A stretch of DNA of 64,000 nucleotides, from NCBI GenBank assembly GCA_964538085.1, contig CAZIDF010000001.1, positions 1-64,000 of the forward strand, in the 5' to 3' direction. How positions within the stretch are numbered: the stretch's first letter is position 1; every line of letters starts with the position of its first letter. The position numbers and the translations under genes were made by a program. The stretch is from G020348385 sp964538085. GTDB taxonomy: Bacteria > Acidobacteriota > Aminicenantia > Aminicenantales > Aminicenantaceae. A model generated the notes under the pieces. It was not told the DNA's origin, did no database searches, and worked only from the letters and a program-made list of their open reading frames with translations. This document shows, piece by piece, positions 14,960 through 23,715 of the stretch.

Positions 14960-16588
14960 TTATTCTTCATCCATATACGGATAACGATAATCCACGGGCG
15001 GATTCAAATTTTCCTTAATGGTTCGGGCGCTGACCCAGCGGAGCAAGTTGAGATAAGATCCCGCTTTGTCATTGGTTCCCGATCCACGAGCTCCACCGAA
15101 AGGTTGTTGCCCCACGACGGCCCCGGTGGGTTTATCGTTGATGTAAAAGTTTCCAGCCGAATGACGCAAAATTTTCGAGGCTTCTCCGATGGCCTTTCGA
15201 TCGCGAGCAAATATGGCGCCGGTCAAAGCATAAGGAGAAGTCTTGTCACACATTTCCAGGGTCTGTGTGAATTCGGCCTCTGGATACACAAAAAGGGTGA
15301 GAACTGGGCCGAAGATTTCTTCTTTCATGAGTTTGAACTGGGGATTCGTGGTGACGACAGCAGTGGGCTCGATGAAATACCCTTTGGCATCATCATATCC
15401 CCCTCCTGCGATGATCTCTGCATCGGTTGCGTTTTTGGCATACTCGATATACTCCACGATGCTGTCGAATGCGGGTTTATCGATCACAGCACCCATAAAA
15501 TTCGAAAAATCGGTTATGTCGCCCATCTTGATCGTATTGATCTGATCCACAAGGCGTTCCTTCAGTTCGGTCCACAAACTCTGGGGGATGTAGGCTCTAC
15601 TGGCCGCAGAACATTTCTGTCCTTGATATTCATAAGCACCTCTGACCAACGCAGTGACCACCGCATCCAAGTCAGCAGAAGCATGGACGAACACAAAGTT
15701 CTTTCCCCCTGTCTCTCCCACGATTCTCGGATAGGAGCGGTAATTCATGATATTGCCGCCGATGGTTTTCCACATCGATTGGAAAACGGCCGTGCTCCCC
15801 GTGAAATGGACACCGGCCAAATCGGCTTTTTCCAGAACAGGGTCTCCTACGTAGCGTCCAGGCCCTGGAATAAAATTGATCACTCCGTCGGGCAATCCAG
15901 CCTCTTTCCACAACTCCATACAAAAATGCGCCGAATACACAGCAGAAGAAGCAGGTTTCCAGAGCACCACATTTCCCATCATAGCAGGAGATGTCGGCAA
16001 GTTACCGGCAATGGAAGTGAAATTGAACGGTGTCACGGCAAACACAAATCCCTCGAGGGCACGGTATTCCACATAATTCCAGCAATCACCTCCCGAATCG
16101 GGCTGTGCGGTATAGATTTGATTCATGTAGTATGGATTATAACGGTAAAAATCTATCAACTCGCAGGCCGCATCGATTTCTGCCTGATGGGGAGTCTTGG
16201 ACTGGCCGAGCATGGTCGAAGCATTCAGGATATCCCGGTATTTGGTTGCCAAAAGCTCGGCCGCTCTCAAAAACACAGAAGCGCGGGAAACCCAGTCCAT
16301 TTCTGACCAGTCTTTCCAGGCTTTTTTGGCTTCAGCAACAGCCTTTTCGATCTCTTCTGGACCGGCTTTGTGATATTGAGCCAGCAGGTGGTTGTGGTCG
16401 TGGGGACATCGGCAATCTGCCAAATTCCCCGTTTTAACTTCCTTTCCCCCGATAACGAGAGGAATTTCCAATCTCTCACCAAGCATTTTCTTGATCTGCG
16501 CTTTCAAAACCGCCTTCTCAGGAGACCCAGGTCTAAAGCTGCACACGGGCTCGTTCGGAGGGCGGCGAACCTTTACGACGGCGTTCAT
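14960..16588 (-). CDS. pruA: 1-pyrroline-5-carboxylate dehydrogenase (L-glutamate gamma-semialdehyde dehydrogenase)
   Basis: It oxidises glutamate semialdehyde to glutamate, the second step of proline (and arginine/ornithine) breakdown. The 542-residue stand-alone enzyme is the ALDH4A1 type: TPFNFTSIAGNLP, LWKPASSAVYSA, FTGSTAVFQ, catalytic Glu in RIVGETGGKNFVFV, catalytic Cys in YQGQKCSAASRAYIP and the C-terminal GARGSGTNDKAGS. No proline dehydrogenase domain is fused or adjacent. The ATG at 16588 has AAAGGAGGAATGAGAT upstream. It is the first gene of a pruA-ALDH7-DUF1858 unit. Confidence 0.93.
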   Translation of the reverse strand: MNAVVKVRRPPNEPVCSFRPGSPEKAVLKAQIKKMLGERLEIPLVIGGKEVKTGNLADCRCPHDHNHLLAQYHKAGPEEIEKAVAEAKKAWKDWSEMDWVSRASVFLRAAELLATKYRDILNASTMLGQSKTPHQAEIDAACELIDFYRYNPYYMNQIYTAQPDSGGDCWNYVEYRALEGFVFAVTPFNFTSIAGNLPTSPAMMGNVVLWKPASSAVYSAHFCMELWKEAGLPDGVINFIPGPGRYVGDPVLEKADLAGVHFTGSTAVFQSMWKTIGGNIMNYRSYPRIVGETGGKNFVFVHASADLDAVVTALVRGAYEYQGQKCSAASRAYIPQSLWTELKERLVDQINTIKMGDITDFSNFMGAVIDKPAFDSIVEYIEYAKNATDAEIIAGGGYDDAKGYFIEPTAVVTTNPQFKLMKEEIFGPVLTLFVYPEAEFTQTLEMCDKTSPYALTGAIFARDRKAIGEASKILRHSAGNFYINDKPTGAVVGQQPFGGARGSGTNDKAGSYLNLLRWVSARTIKENLNPPVDYRYPYMDEE

Positions 16589-16727
16589 ATCTCATTCCTC
16601 CTTTATTTTTGTTTTAAGAATCACACATTATACATCAAAGAAAATATTACTTCACCAATCAAAACAATGATATCCATTTCCCAAACTGTGACGATATTTC
16701 AGCTTGTCTGGCTGTGTCTTTGTCACG

Positions 16728-17273
16728 CTATAGGCCCAGATCCTTGTCGATCCCCTGCATGGCTTCCAAACAAATGCTGACAAACTCATCCAAATCCAGG
16801 CCGATATTTTTGATCTGTTCGATATCTTCTCTTCTGGCTCCCCGTGCAAAACTCTTTTCTTTATACCTCCGTTTTAAAAAAGACAAATCCACTTCTCTGA
16901 GCTTTTTACTGGGATGCATAAGGGTGGCTGCTATGATCAAACCTGTGAGTGGATCTATGGAAAAAATGGACCACTCCATCTCACTTTGGCACTCAACCTG
17001 ACCAGCATGTGCCTGGACAGTCCGAATTATATCGGCATCCACGCCATTTTCTTCCAAGATCTTGACTGTCTCTGTGGTGTGCAGCTCCGGGCTTTTTTCC
17101 GTTATCTCATAATCCAGATCATGCAGAATCCCGGCAAGACCCCACCTATCCTCGTCTTGATCGAATCTTCGGGCCATCGCTCTCATGCAAGCTTCCACAG
17201 CCAAACAATGTTTGACAAGGTTTTTGTTTTTCAAATGGGCTTTCACCAATTCCAATGCTTTATCTCGGTCCAT
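16728..17273 (-). CDS. HD-domain hydrolase (HDIG type)
   Basis: A 181-residue protein with HD-superfamily metal ligands: H in LVKHCLAVE, HD in GILHDLDYE, then HTTETVKIL and QAHAG further on. Such stand-alone HDIG proteins are predicted metal-dependent phosphohydrolases acting on nucleotides; the substrate is not known. The ATG at 17273 has a strong AAAGGAGGAAAAAAG. It follows the PQQ-propeller gene by 50 bp on the same strand. Confidence 0.85.
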   Translation of the reverse strand: MDRDKALELVKAHLKNKNLVKHCLAVEACMRAMARRFDQDEDRWGLAGILHDLDYEITEKSPELHTTETVKILEENGVDADIIRTVQAHAGQVECQSEMEWSIFSIDPLTGLIIAATLMHPSKKLREVDLSFLKRRYKEKSFARGARREDIEQIKNIGLDLDEFVSICLEAMQGIDKDLGL

Positions 17274-17323
17274 CTTTTTTCCTCCTTTAGATAATTCATT
17301 CATAATAATTATCCGGGTATTGT

Positions 17324-19033
17324 TTATTCAAAACTATTTTGCTCTTTGTTGATGGCAAACGCGATCTGGGAAGTCGCAGTATCCTGTTCGTCCTTCATAA
17401 AAACCTTGATCAAATACACTCCTTCATTTTCCGGTTTCCAGGTCCAGGAATTCACTTCCGACACTTCCTGGACAACCTCCTCGCTTTCCTGGAATAAAAG
17501 GAATAGCCCGAAATGGACATTCACCCATTTCAAATGAACAAGGCGGAACTCATACAAAGGTTGGACAGATCCAGATGAATCTGCTGTAAACATAATCTCT
17601 TGACCGACATTCTGAGGCGATTCCGATGAAGCAGATATAGACACCTCGACAATCCTCTCCTGAATTAAAAAAGGGATATTCGCTTGGGCTTTTTCTTTCT
17701 CATCCGTGACCTCAACCTCTATGCGATAATACCCATCTCCTTCAGGAAACCAATCCCAAGTGGGTGACTCGGAACTCACTTGGACTATTTTCCTTTCCTC
17801 TTTCGGGAAAAGAAAAATAAGGCCAGGATAAAGCCTCGCGGAGAGATACTGAGTCAGAAAAAACTCGTACTTTGGGAGATAAAAACCGGTGTCTTTTGCC
17901 GTGAAAGTGATTTCCTCATTTTGTTTCTGAGGGGACTTTTTAGATGAGGAAAGGGTCGTCTTCACTTCTTTTTTTAAATACAATAACGTCCCCTTGTCGC
18001 TATCCGGGTCATGAAGATTGACCATCAAGTAAGGAGGGAACCATACTGGATTGGATTTTATTTCTCGAGAGGCATTAAAACTGCCTCGGCCTTCACCAGT
18101 TTGTAGATCAAAAGAAATCAATTCTGGGGAAAAAGAAGAAACCACAACCTTCTTTTCGATGACTTCCACCCTGTAAACGCTCCTGGATGGAACGGAATTC
18201 CACCACAGTATCGTCCCGTTTTTTTTATTCAAGCAATACAAAACACAGTTCCAGCAAAGGAAAAATATCCTTTTCCCTGCCACAACAGGTTGAACAAAAG
18301 TGGCCCCGCCGGTGTGGATCTTCCATTTTATTTTCTGTCTTTTCAAATTGACACACTGAAGATACCGGTCATCTGTCCCAAAATACAGGAGGTTTTCATC
18401 CACAGCCAGAGTTTTCCCTGTATTCCCCCCGACATTCAGTTTCGTAACGAGCCTGCCTTTTTTGTCCAAAAAATAGATTTGATGGTCATCGCAACCAAAG
18501 AGAACAGTATCCTGCCACATGACCGGGTTGGATCGGACAGAAGCCTCGGCTTGGTAATGCCAGAGGACTTGCCCTGTATCTGCGTTCAAGCAGAAGAGGC
18601 GCCCCTTTTCCGTGCCGATATAGATCAACCCTTCGGTGGCTCCGATCCCGCTCGTGATCTTGCTCTCAAATTTTAAGGTATAAAGAAGATTTCCGGCAAG
18701 ATCGATACAATACAGATCGGACGCTGTGCTGCTGACATAAATACGATTCTCTGCAAGAAATGGTGGGGATGACAACGAGGCAGAAAGATCCTTTTGCCAC
18801 ACTATCTCCCTTTTTAGGCCATCGACACAGTAAACTTTTCCTCTCCGTGTGGAGAAATAGAGCAGATGATCCTCTTTATGAAATAGGGAAATAATCTCGC
18901 CTTCATAAGAGAGCTCGTGGTCTTTCTCGACGGGAAAAATTACGCCAGAAGGATAAGGGACGGTTTTTGCCCTGAACAGCGAACAAAATTGGCATAATAG
19001 GATAATAAAAAGAAGGATAGCGGATTTTCTCAT
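17324..19033 (-). CDS. Exported PQQ-type beta-propeller protein with two tandem C-terminal modules
   Basis: 569 residues. An N-terminal hydrophobic signal (about 5-21) is followed by a seven- or eight-bladed PQQ-like propeller (about 45-345) with repeating patterns such as GKVYCVDG, DLYCIDLAGNLLY, GRLFCLNADTGQVLW and CVLYCLNKKNGTILW; these lack the catalytic residues of quinoprotein dehydrogenases. Two copies of a module of about 95 residues follow (about 365-462 and 463-560), each with a TFTA-D-G...YEF core, a LFLLFxxEE segment, a W-W centre and a GxYxIxVxxxDE end, resembling Ig-like/triple-tyrosine repeats. Probably an outer-surface binding protein; cargo unknown. The modules are clearly duplicated. 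Confidence 0.75.
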   Translation of the reverse strand: MRKSAILLFIILLCQFCSLFRAKTVPYPSGVIFPVEKDHELSYEGEIISLFHKEDHLLYFSTRRGKVYCVDGLKREIVWQKDLSASLSSPPFLAENRIYVSSTASDLYCIDLAGNLLYTLKFESKITSGIGATEGLIYIGTEKGRLFCLNADTGQVLWHYQAEASVRSNPVMWQDTVLFGCDDHQIYFLDKKGRLVTKLNVGGNTGKTLAVDENLLYFGTDDRYLQCVNLKRQKIKWKIHTGGATFVQPVVAGKRIFFLCWNCVLYCLNKKNGTILWWNSVPSRSVYRVEVIEKKVVVSSFSPELISFDLQTGEGRGSFNASREIKSNPVWFPPYLMVNLHDPDSDKGTLLYLKKEVKTTLSSSKKSPQKQNEEITFTAKDTGFYLPKYEFFLTQYLSARLYPGLIFLFPKEERKIVQVSSESPTWDWFPEGDGYYRIEVEVTDEKEKAQANIPFLIQERIVEVSISASSESPQNVGQEIMFTADSSGSVQPLYEFRLVHLKWVNVHFGLFLLFQESEEVVQEVSEVNSWTWKPENEGVYLIKVFMKDEQDTATSQIAFAINKEQNSFE

Positions 19034-19127
19034 GCCATCAAAAGAACGTATGATAGCATTTAATCAGCACTCAAGCCAGGGTTTACATAAGAAAAACAAG
19101 CTGATATCATTCGGATGATAAAAGACC

Positions 19128-19301
19128 ATGATAAATTACATCCTGCTTTATAAAATCAGGAAAAGAGTGAAGAATATTATTAAAGAAAAAATCGAGGATG
19201 AAGAGATCGCCACGACGGATAAGTCATGTATCGGCTGTCTTGCCGATGAAATAAGTTGGGAAATATATTACTTGCTCAAGGATAGTAAGAAAGAGAAATA
19301 G
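19128..19301 (+). CDS. Possible small protein with CxxC
   Basis: A 57-codon frame from ATG 19128 encodes a lysine-rich peptide with a hydrophobic start (MINYILLYKIRKRVK) and one CIGC pair near residue 34. It ends 2 bp before the stop of the convergent rarA gene. No Shine-Dalgarno sequence is visible and I recognise no family. Amino-acid composition and full occupation of the gap favour a real gene, but support is modest. Confidence 0.4.
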   Translation: MINYILLYKIRKRVKNIIKEKIEDEEIATTDKSCIGCLADEISWEIYYLLKDSKKEK

Positions 19302-19302
19302 A

Positions 19303-20613
19303 TCAGGATTCGGTTTTCATCTTTTTCTTCAAGTCATTCCACCAATCCATTCGCTTTCTGATCTCCTTTTCCAATCCCAGAGTACCCGGATCATAATATT
19401 TTCGTCCCGAGAATTTTTTTGGCAGTGTTTCCATGTCCGTTGTCACATATTCGAAGTCATGGGCATATTTGTATTCCTTCCCGTACCCGATATCCTTCAT
19501 GAGGGATGAAACAGGATTCCGCAACTGCAGAGGCACTGGTTCGAAGGGACTGGATTCCACATCTTTCATGGCTTTCGCAAACGCCACATAGGCTCTATTG
19601 CTTTTGGGCGCTGAGGCAAGATAGATGACCGCTTCTGCCAATGCCAGTTCTCCTTCTGGGGAACCGATAAAATCATAGGCCTCTTTGGCGTTAAGGGCCA
19701 AGGTCAAAGCTTGGGGATCTGCCAGACCGATATCTTCGGAGGCAAAACGAACGAGCCTCCGTACAATGTATAGCGGATCTTCACCCGCAGCGATCATCCG
19801 GGCCAACCAATAGAGGGAAGCATCGACATCGCTGTTGCGCAAGCTTTTATGGAGAGCGGAGATCAGATTGAAATGTTCTTCACCCTTTTTGTCATACAAG
19901 AGAATTCTTTTCTGAAGAGCTTCTTTGACCTGCTCTACGGTGATCCTGCCTTTTTTTGTTAGGCTTGCCGAAATCTCCAAGGTATTCAAGGCTCGGCGGG
20001 CATCTCCATTGGCGTAATCTATGATCATTTTTAGCGCTTGTTCCCCTATCTTCAGACACATCTTTCCAAGCCCAACCTCCTTATCTCTGAGTGCTTCATT
20101 GAGAATGTTGGAGAGGGTCTCTTCTGCCAAGGGATTTAAAACTAGCACTTTCATCCTGGATAGAAGAGGAGCGATAACCTCAAAGGAAGGATTTTCCGTT
20201 GTCGAGCCGAACAGAACGATATCCCCCTTTTCTACATAAGGAAGGAATGCTCCCTGCTGGGCTTTATTGAACCTGTGTATTTCATCGATGAAAATGATGG
20301 TCGGTTGGCCGTAAAGTTTTTTATGGTTTTCCGCTTTGGCCATCACATCCTTAACTTCTTTTATTCCCGAAAGGACAGCGCTAAAAAAAAGGCAGGGGAG
20401 GTTGAACTGCTGCGCCAAAATGTATCCCAGTGTCGTTTTTCCAGAACCGGGTGGACCCCAAAAGAGGATCGAAACGAGATGGTCGGCTTCGATAAGCTGA
20501 GACAGGATCTTCCCCTCACCCACCAAATGATCTTGACCACGGAATCGATCCAGCGACTTGGGGCGCATTCTCTCTGCCAAAGGGACTCGTTCCTGTGTGG
20601 CTTTTTCTTTCAA
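19303..20613 (-). CDS. rarA: Replication-associated recombination ATPase RarA (MgsA)
   Basis: An AAA+ clamp-loader-like ATPase that acts at stalled replication forks with SSB. It has LAERMRPKSLDRFRGQDHLVG, Walker A WGPPGSGKTT, Walker B FIDEIHRFNK, sensor 1 GSTTENPSF, sensor 2 GDARRALNTLE, and the C-terminal tetramerisation domain typical of RarA (SLYWLARMIAAGEDPLYIVRR...KSNRAYVAFAKAM). TTG 20613 is chosen since the protein then begins just before the conserved LAERMRP block and has GAGAGAAACTC upstream. An ATG at 20697 would add 28 residues unlike the family and approach the divergent gene to 46 bp. Confidence 0.92.
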   Translation of the reverse strand: MKEKATQERVPLAERMRPKSLDRFRGQDHLVGEGKILSQLIEADHLVSILFWGPPGSGKTTLGYILAQQFNLPCLFFSAVLSGIKEVKDVMAKAENHKKLYGQPTIIFIDEIHRFNKAQQGAFLPYVEKGDIVLFGSTTENPSFEVIAPLLSRMKVLVLNPLAEETLSNILNEALRDKEVGLGKMCLKIGEQALKMIIDYANGDARRALNTLEISASLTKKGRITVEQVKEALQKRILLYDKKGEEHFNLISALHKSLRNSDVDASLYWLARMIAAGEDPLYIVRRLVRFASEDIGLADPQALTLALNAKEAYDFIGSPEGELALAEAVIYLASAPKSNRAYVAFAKAMKDVESSPFEPVPLQLRNPVSSLMKDIGYGKEYKYAHDFEYVTTDMETLPKKFSGRKYYDPGTLGLEKEIRKRMDWWNDLKKKMKTES

Positions 20614-20743
20614 AGAGTTTCTCTCGTTTATCCTTTTTTCAGGATTATAACAGATATCCCAAAAAATAGGGATGGCTTGACGGATAGAGAAATCCATGTT
20701 ATTTTACTGGCTGATACACCTAATGACCCAGGGTTAGGCCCAG

Positions 20744-21097
20744 ATGAAAAGTGAAAACATACCTGAAAAGCTTGTTTATAAGCTGGATGAGATCAGCCGC
20801 ATAGCCAAATTGGATTCCAAGATCATCGACAAATGGGAGAAGGAATTCTATTTCCTCCATGCCGGCCAAACAGCCACCGGCCACAAGATCTTCAGGAAAA
20901 AGGACTTGGCGATCATCCTCCGCCTGAAGGAATTGGTCGATACTCAAGGCCTCACTCTTGCGGGAGCCAAAAGGAGAATCGAGGAAGAATTTGGATTGAA
21001 GAGCTCAGCATCCCTGCATTCCGACCGACTGAGGAAAGCTCTTTGCGACGTCAGGGAGCAGCTCAAAGACATCGCCGCTTCTCTCGAGAAAAAATAA
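20744..21097 (+). CDS. MerR-like DNA-binding protein
   Basis: A 117-residue protein with an N-terminal MerR-type winged helix (residues 8-75: LVYKLDEISRIAKLDSKIIDKWEKEF...KIFRKKDLAIILRLKEL...GLTLAGAKRRI), then a short helical tail (QLKDIAASLEKK) suited to dimerisation. There is no ligand-binding domain. In many bacteria a protein of this kind lies next to a tRNA-Pro and surE, as here; its target is unknown. The gene is divergent from rarA. Confidence 0.85.
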   Translation: MKSENIPEKLVYKLDEISRIAKLDSKIIDKWEKEFYFLHAGQTATGHKIFRKKDLAIILRLKELVDTQGLTLAGAKRRIEEEFGLKSSASLHSDRLRKALCDVREQLKDIAASLEKK

Positions 21098-21111
21098 ATT
21101 CCTTTGCCTTC

Positions 21112-21139
21112 TTGCTTGTTCCAACAACTTTGTTATAAT
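21112..21139 (+). promoter_or_regulatory. Putative tRNA-Pro promoter
   Basis: TTGCTT (21112-21117), 16-nt spacer, perfect TATAAT (21134-21139), placed 17 bp before the mature tRNA 5' end. Confidence 0.6.
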
Positions 21140-21155
21140 AAATGTTCCTTTCGGT

Positions 21156-21232
21156 CGGGACGTGGCGCAGCCTGGTAGCGCACACGCTTGGGGTGCGTGG
21201 GGTCGGCGGTTCAAATCCGCCCGTCCCGACCA
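21156..21232 (+). tRNA. tRNA-Pro (anticodon GGG), CCA encoded
   Basis: The 77-nt sequence folds as a cloverleaf: acceptor CGGGACG/CGTCCCG, D stem GCGC/GCGC with loop AGCCTGGTA, anticodon stem CACGC/GCGTG with loop TTGGGGT (anticodon GGG), T stem GGCGG/CCGCC with loop TTCAAAT, discriminator A and an encoded CCA. It reads CCC and CCU proline codons. Confidence 0.97.
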
Positions 21233-21285
21233 TCCTTCACATTATGTCTGCCAAATGTTAAAATGCCTGTTTCTTTGAAGATAAA

Positions 21286-22062
21286 ATGAAAAAATCGCTA
21301 ATCTTGTTGACCAATGACGATGGTTTGTATGCAGAAGGCATCTCTGTTTTATTCGGTGAGCTCAAAACTTTGGGGGATGTCTTTATCATTGCCCCGGATC
21401 AAGAAAAAAGCGCTTCTTCGCTGGCCCTCACGCTCCATCATCCGTTGCGTATCAAGCCTGACGGGAAACACAAATATGCCGTGAGTGGAACACCGGCGGA
21501 TTGTGTGTATTTGGCTGTCCAAAAATTTCTGCCCAGGCCCCCAGATTTGCTCATATCCGGAATCAACCATGGCCCGAATCTAGGGCAACAGGACACTTCA
21601 TATTCCGGGACCGTTGCAGGTGCGAAGCAAGGAGCTTTTCTCAACATCCCTTCGATCGCTGTCTCTCTGATTCCCGATAAAGAGGGACATTTTTCCTTCA
21701 AAAAAGCGGCCAAGATCGTGCACGCCCTCGCCAGGATTATCCTGGAAAATTCTTTTCCTCGAGGAATGTACTTGAATATCAACATTCCTCCTCCTCCATG
21801 GAAGGGGGTAAAAATCGCGAAACTCGGGCAAAAAAGATACAACCCACAGGTTATCGAAAAAAAGGATCCCAGAGGGAGGCTTTATTATTGGATAGGGACC
21901 GGGAATCCAAAGGCTATAGGGGACGCAAATTCCGATGTCAAGATCATCCTGGAAGGATACATAACCATGACACCCCTCCAAAACGATGCCACAGACCTAG
22001 ACTCTGTTCAATCCTCTGAACTTCGCAAGATGCTGGAATCCCTCCAAAAAGAACTCCCCTAA
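21286..22062 (+). CDS. surE: 5'/3'-nucleotidase SurE
   Basis: A metal-dependent nucleoside monophosphate phosphatase linked to stationary-phase survival. The 258-residue protein has the metal site TNDDG at residues 9-13, PDQEKSASS, SGTPADCV, SGINHGPNLG and YSGTVAGA, all diagnostic. It lies 53 bp after the tRNA and follows the MerR-like gene. Confidence 0.95.
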   Translation: MKKSLILLTNDDGLYAEGISVLFGELKTLGDVFIIAPDQEKSASSLALTLHHPLRIKPDGKHKYAVSGTPADCVYLAVQKFLPRPPDLLISGINHGPNLGQQDTSYSGTVAGAKQGAFLNIPSIAVSLIPDKEGHFSFKKAAKIVHALARIILENSFPRGMYLNINIPPPPWKGVKIAKLGQKRYNPQVIEKKDPRGRLYYWIGTGNPKAIGDANSDVKIILEGYITMTPLQNDATDLDSVQSSELRKMLESLQKELP

Positions 22063-22083
22063 AACGTAAATAGGAAAATCCAA

Positions 22084-22563
22084 CTAGAAAAGCGAAACAA
22101 AAGCAGAAACAAGAATACCAGCAATTGTCACACCCAAGATGATCGCCGGGAATGCATACCGGGGCTTGATTCCGAATAAGATGGCCACCACAGATCCTGT
22201 CCACGCCCCAGTCACAGGCAAAGGGATGGCGACAAAAAGAGAAAGACCTATAGCTCCCCATCGCATGACTTTTTTGCCTCGCTTGTATGTTCGTGCATAA
22301 AACCATTTGAAAAACTTGTCCACGATCTTTATGTGGGAGAGAGCTTTTCTAATCGGCTCTAAAAAATAGATGATAGGGAGGATGGGAATCAAATTTCCTA
22401 CCCAGGAGAGAAGGAAGGCAGAGAGTATCGGCATGTCAAAATGAAGCACGGCCAAAGGAATGGCTCCCCTGAGCTCGAAAATAGGAAGCATGCTCACGAT
22501 CAGGACGATGAATTCCCGGTTCAATTGAAAACTATTCAAGAACTCCACAAAATCATTCAGCAT
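22084..22563 (-). CDS. COG2426 small multidrug-export family membrane protein
   Basis: A 159-residue protein with about four to five hydrophobic helices and the family motif FELRGAIPLAV near residue 30, LPIIYFLEPIR near 64 and AIPLPVTGAWTGSVVA near 112. It belongs to the poorly characterised Sm_multidrug_ex/COG2426 group; transport has been suggested but not shown for most members. It is convergent with surE. The ATG (22563) sits at the edge of a perfect 7-bp inverted repeat (TTATCAG/CTGATAA, 22563-22585) that could hide or regulate initiation. Confidence 0.85.
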   Translation of the reverse strand: MLNDFVEFLNSFQLNREFIVLIVSMLPIFELRGAIPLAVLHFDMPILSAFLLSWVGNLIPILPIIYFLEPIRKALSHIKIVDKFFKWFYARTYKRGKKVMRWGAIGLSLFVAIPLPVTGAWTGSVVAILFGIKPRYAFPAIILGVTIAGILVSAFVSLF

Positions 22564-22706
22564 TATCAGAATATTATCCTGATAACGCAGAAAATGACAA
22601 CAAAAATATTTTCAAACGAACACATTTATCGCAGGGGGAGGAGTGAGTTGGCTATTTACGGATGGAAAAGAAACATTTATAGTGGAGAAGAACCAGAAAG
22701 CACCAA

Positions 22707-23714
22707 ATGAATAAAAAATCTATTGCGCAAAAACTGGAAAAGATCGAGGGAGCTCTTTATCATCTCGCGGAACATGAAATGGAATGTAAGCTCTGCCCGA
22801 GAGAATGCAAGGTCGACAGAAGATCAGGTGAAAAAGGATTTTGCCAGACAGCAAACCAGGCCTCTCTTTCTCATGCCGTTCTCCATTTCGGCGAAGAACC
22901 GGTATTAAGCGGAATTCATGATTGTACCCAGGAAATATCCAATAGCCCTATCCCCCATTCGGGTTCAGGGGCGCTTTTTTTCTCCGGATGCAACCTGAAA
23001 TGCCGTTTTTGTCAAAACTACCAGATCAGTTGGCTCAACCAAGGAGAGCAATTGGCACCCGATGAATTGGCTGCGCATATGATCGAACTCCAGAAAAAAG
23101 GGGCGTTGAACATCAACCTTGTCTCCCCTACCCACGTACTTCTCCCCATCTTAAAAGCCTTGCAAAAAGCCTACGCTCAAGGACTCCACCTCCCGGTCGT
23201 GTACAACACGAACGGATATGAAAAAGCCGAAGTTATCCAATATTTGGATGGGATCGTGGATATCTACCTGCCTGACTGCAAGTACTTTTCCTCCAGGCTG
23301 AGCCATGCTCTTTCCAGCGCATCCGATTACTTCCTTTTTGCCAGCTCTTCTATCCAAGAAATGCATCGTCAGATACCTAGGTTCATCTGCGATAAACAAG
23401 AATGTGCGCTGAAAGGGCTGATCATCCGGCACTTGGTGCTGCCCGGACAAAGCGAAGATTCCATACATGTCCTTCATTGGTTGGCTCAAAGTTGCAGGGA
23501 GGGGATCGCCCTGAGCTTGATGAGCCAATACACGCCTTGTCACAAAGCCCCCTCCCACTTCCAGCGGCCCCTGGAGGCCGTTGAATACGAGAGAGTGGTT
23601 GAAAAAGCCATTGAATTCGGATTCGAAGTCCTGTTCATCCAACCGGAACCTTTCAAACAAGGAGAACATCGAAATCCGGATTTCGACCGGAATAATCCTT
23701 TCGACTGGAGTTAA
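22707..23714 (+). CDS. PflX-type radical SAM protein
   Basis: 335 residues with an N-terminal zinc/iron-type site CKLCPRECKVDR...GFC and the radical SAM cluster motif CNLKCRFCQN near residue 95, then the GALNINLVSPTH and MSQYTPCHKA segments of the COG1313 (PflX) family. The family generates the 5'-deoxyadenosyl radical; its substrate is unknown, although members resemble pyruvate-formate-lyase activases. The stop is one base from the start of the exported creatininase-family gene, so the two are coupled. Confidence 0.88.
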   Translation: MNKKSIAQKLEKIEGALYHLAEHEMECKLCPRECKVDRRSGEKGFCQTANQASLSHAVLHFGEEPVLSGIHDCTQEISNSPIPHSGSGALFFSGCNLKCRFCQNYQISWLNQGEQLAPDELAAHMIELQKKGALNINLVSPTHVLLPILKALQKAYAQGLHLPVVYNTNGYEKAEVIQYLDGIVDIYLPDCKYFSSRLSHALSSASDYFLFASSSIQEMHRQIPRFICDKQECALKGLIIRHLVLPGQSEDSIHVLHWLAQSCREGIALSLMSQYTPCHKAPSHFQRPLEAVEYERVVEKAIEFGFEVLFIQPEPFKQGEHRNPDFDRNNPFDWS

Positions 23715-23715
23715 C

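Noticed and set aside
15104..16306. CRISPR arrays or tandem repeats anywhere in the window
   Set aside because: I found no regularly spaced direct repeats; the repeated sequences are widely dispersed and hairpin-bearing.
20021..20754. Open frames opposite rarA (20021-20239, 20275-20754)
   Set aside because: They are antisense to conserved AAA+ motifs and have no family features.
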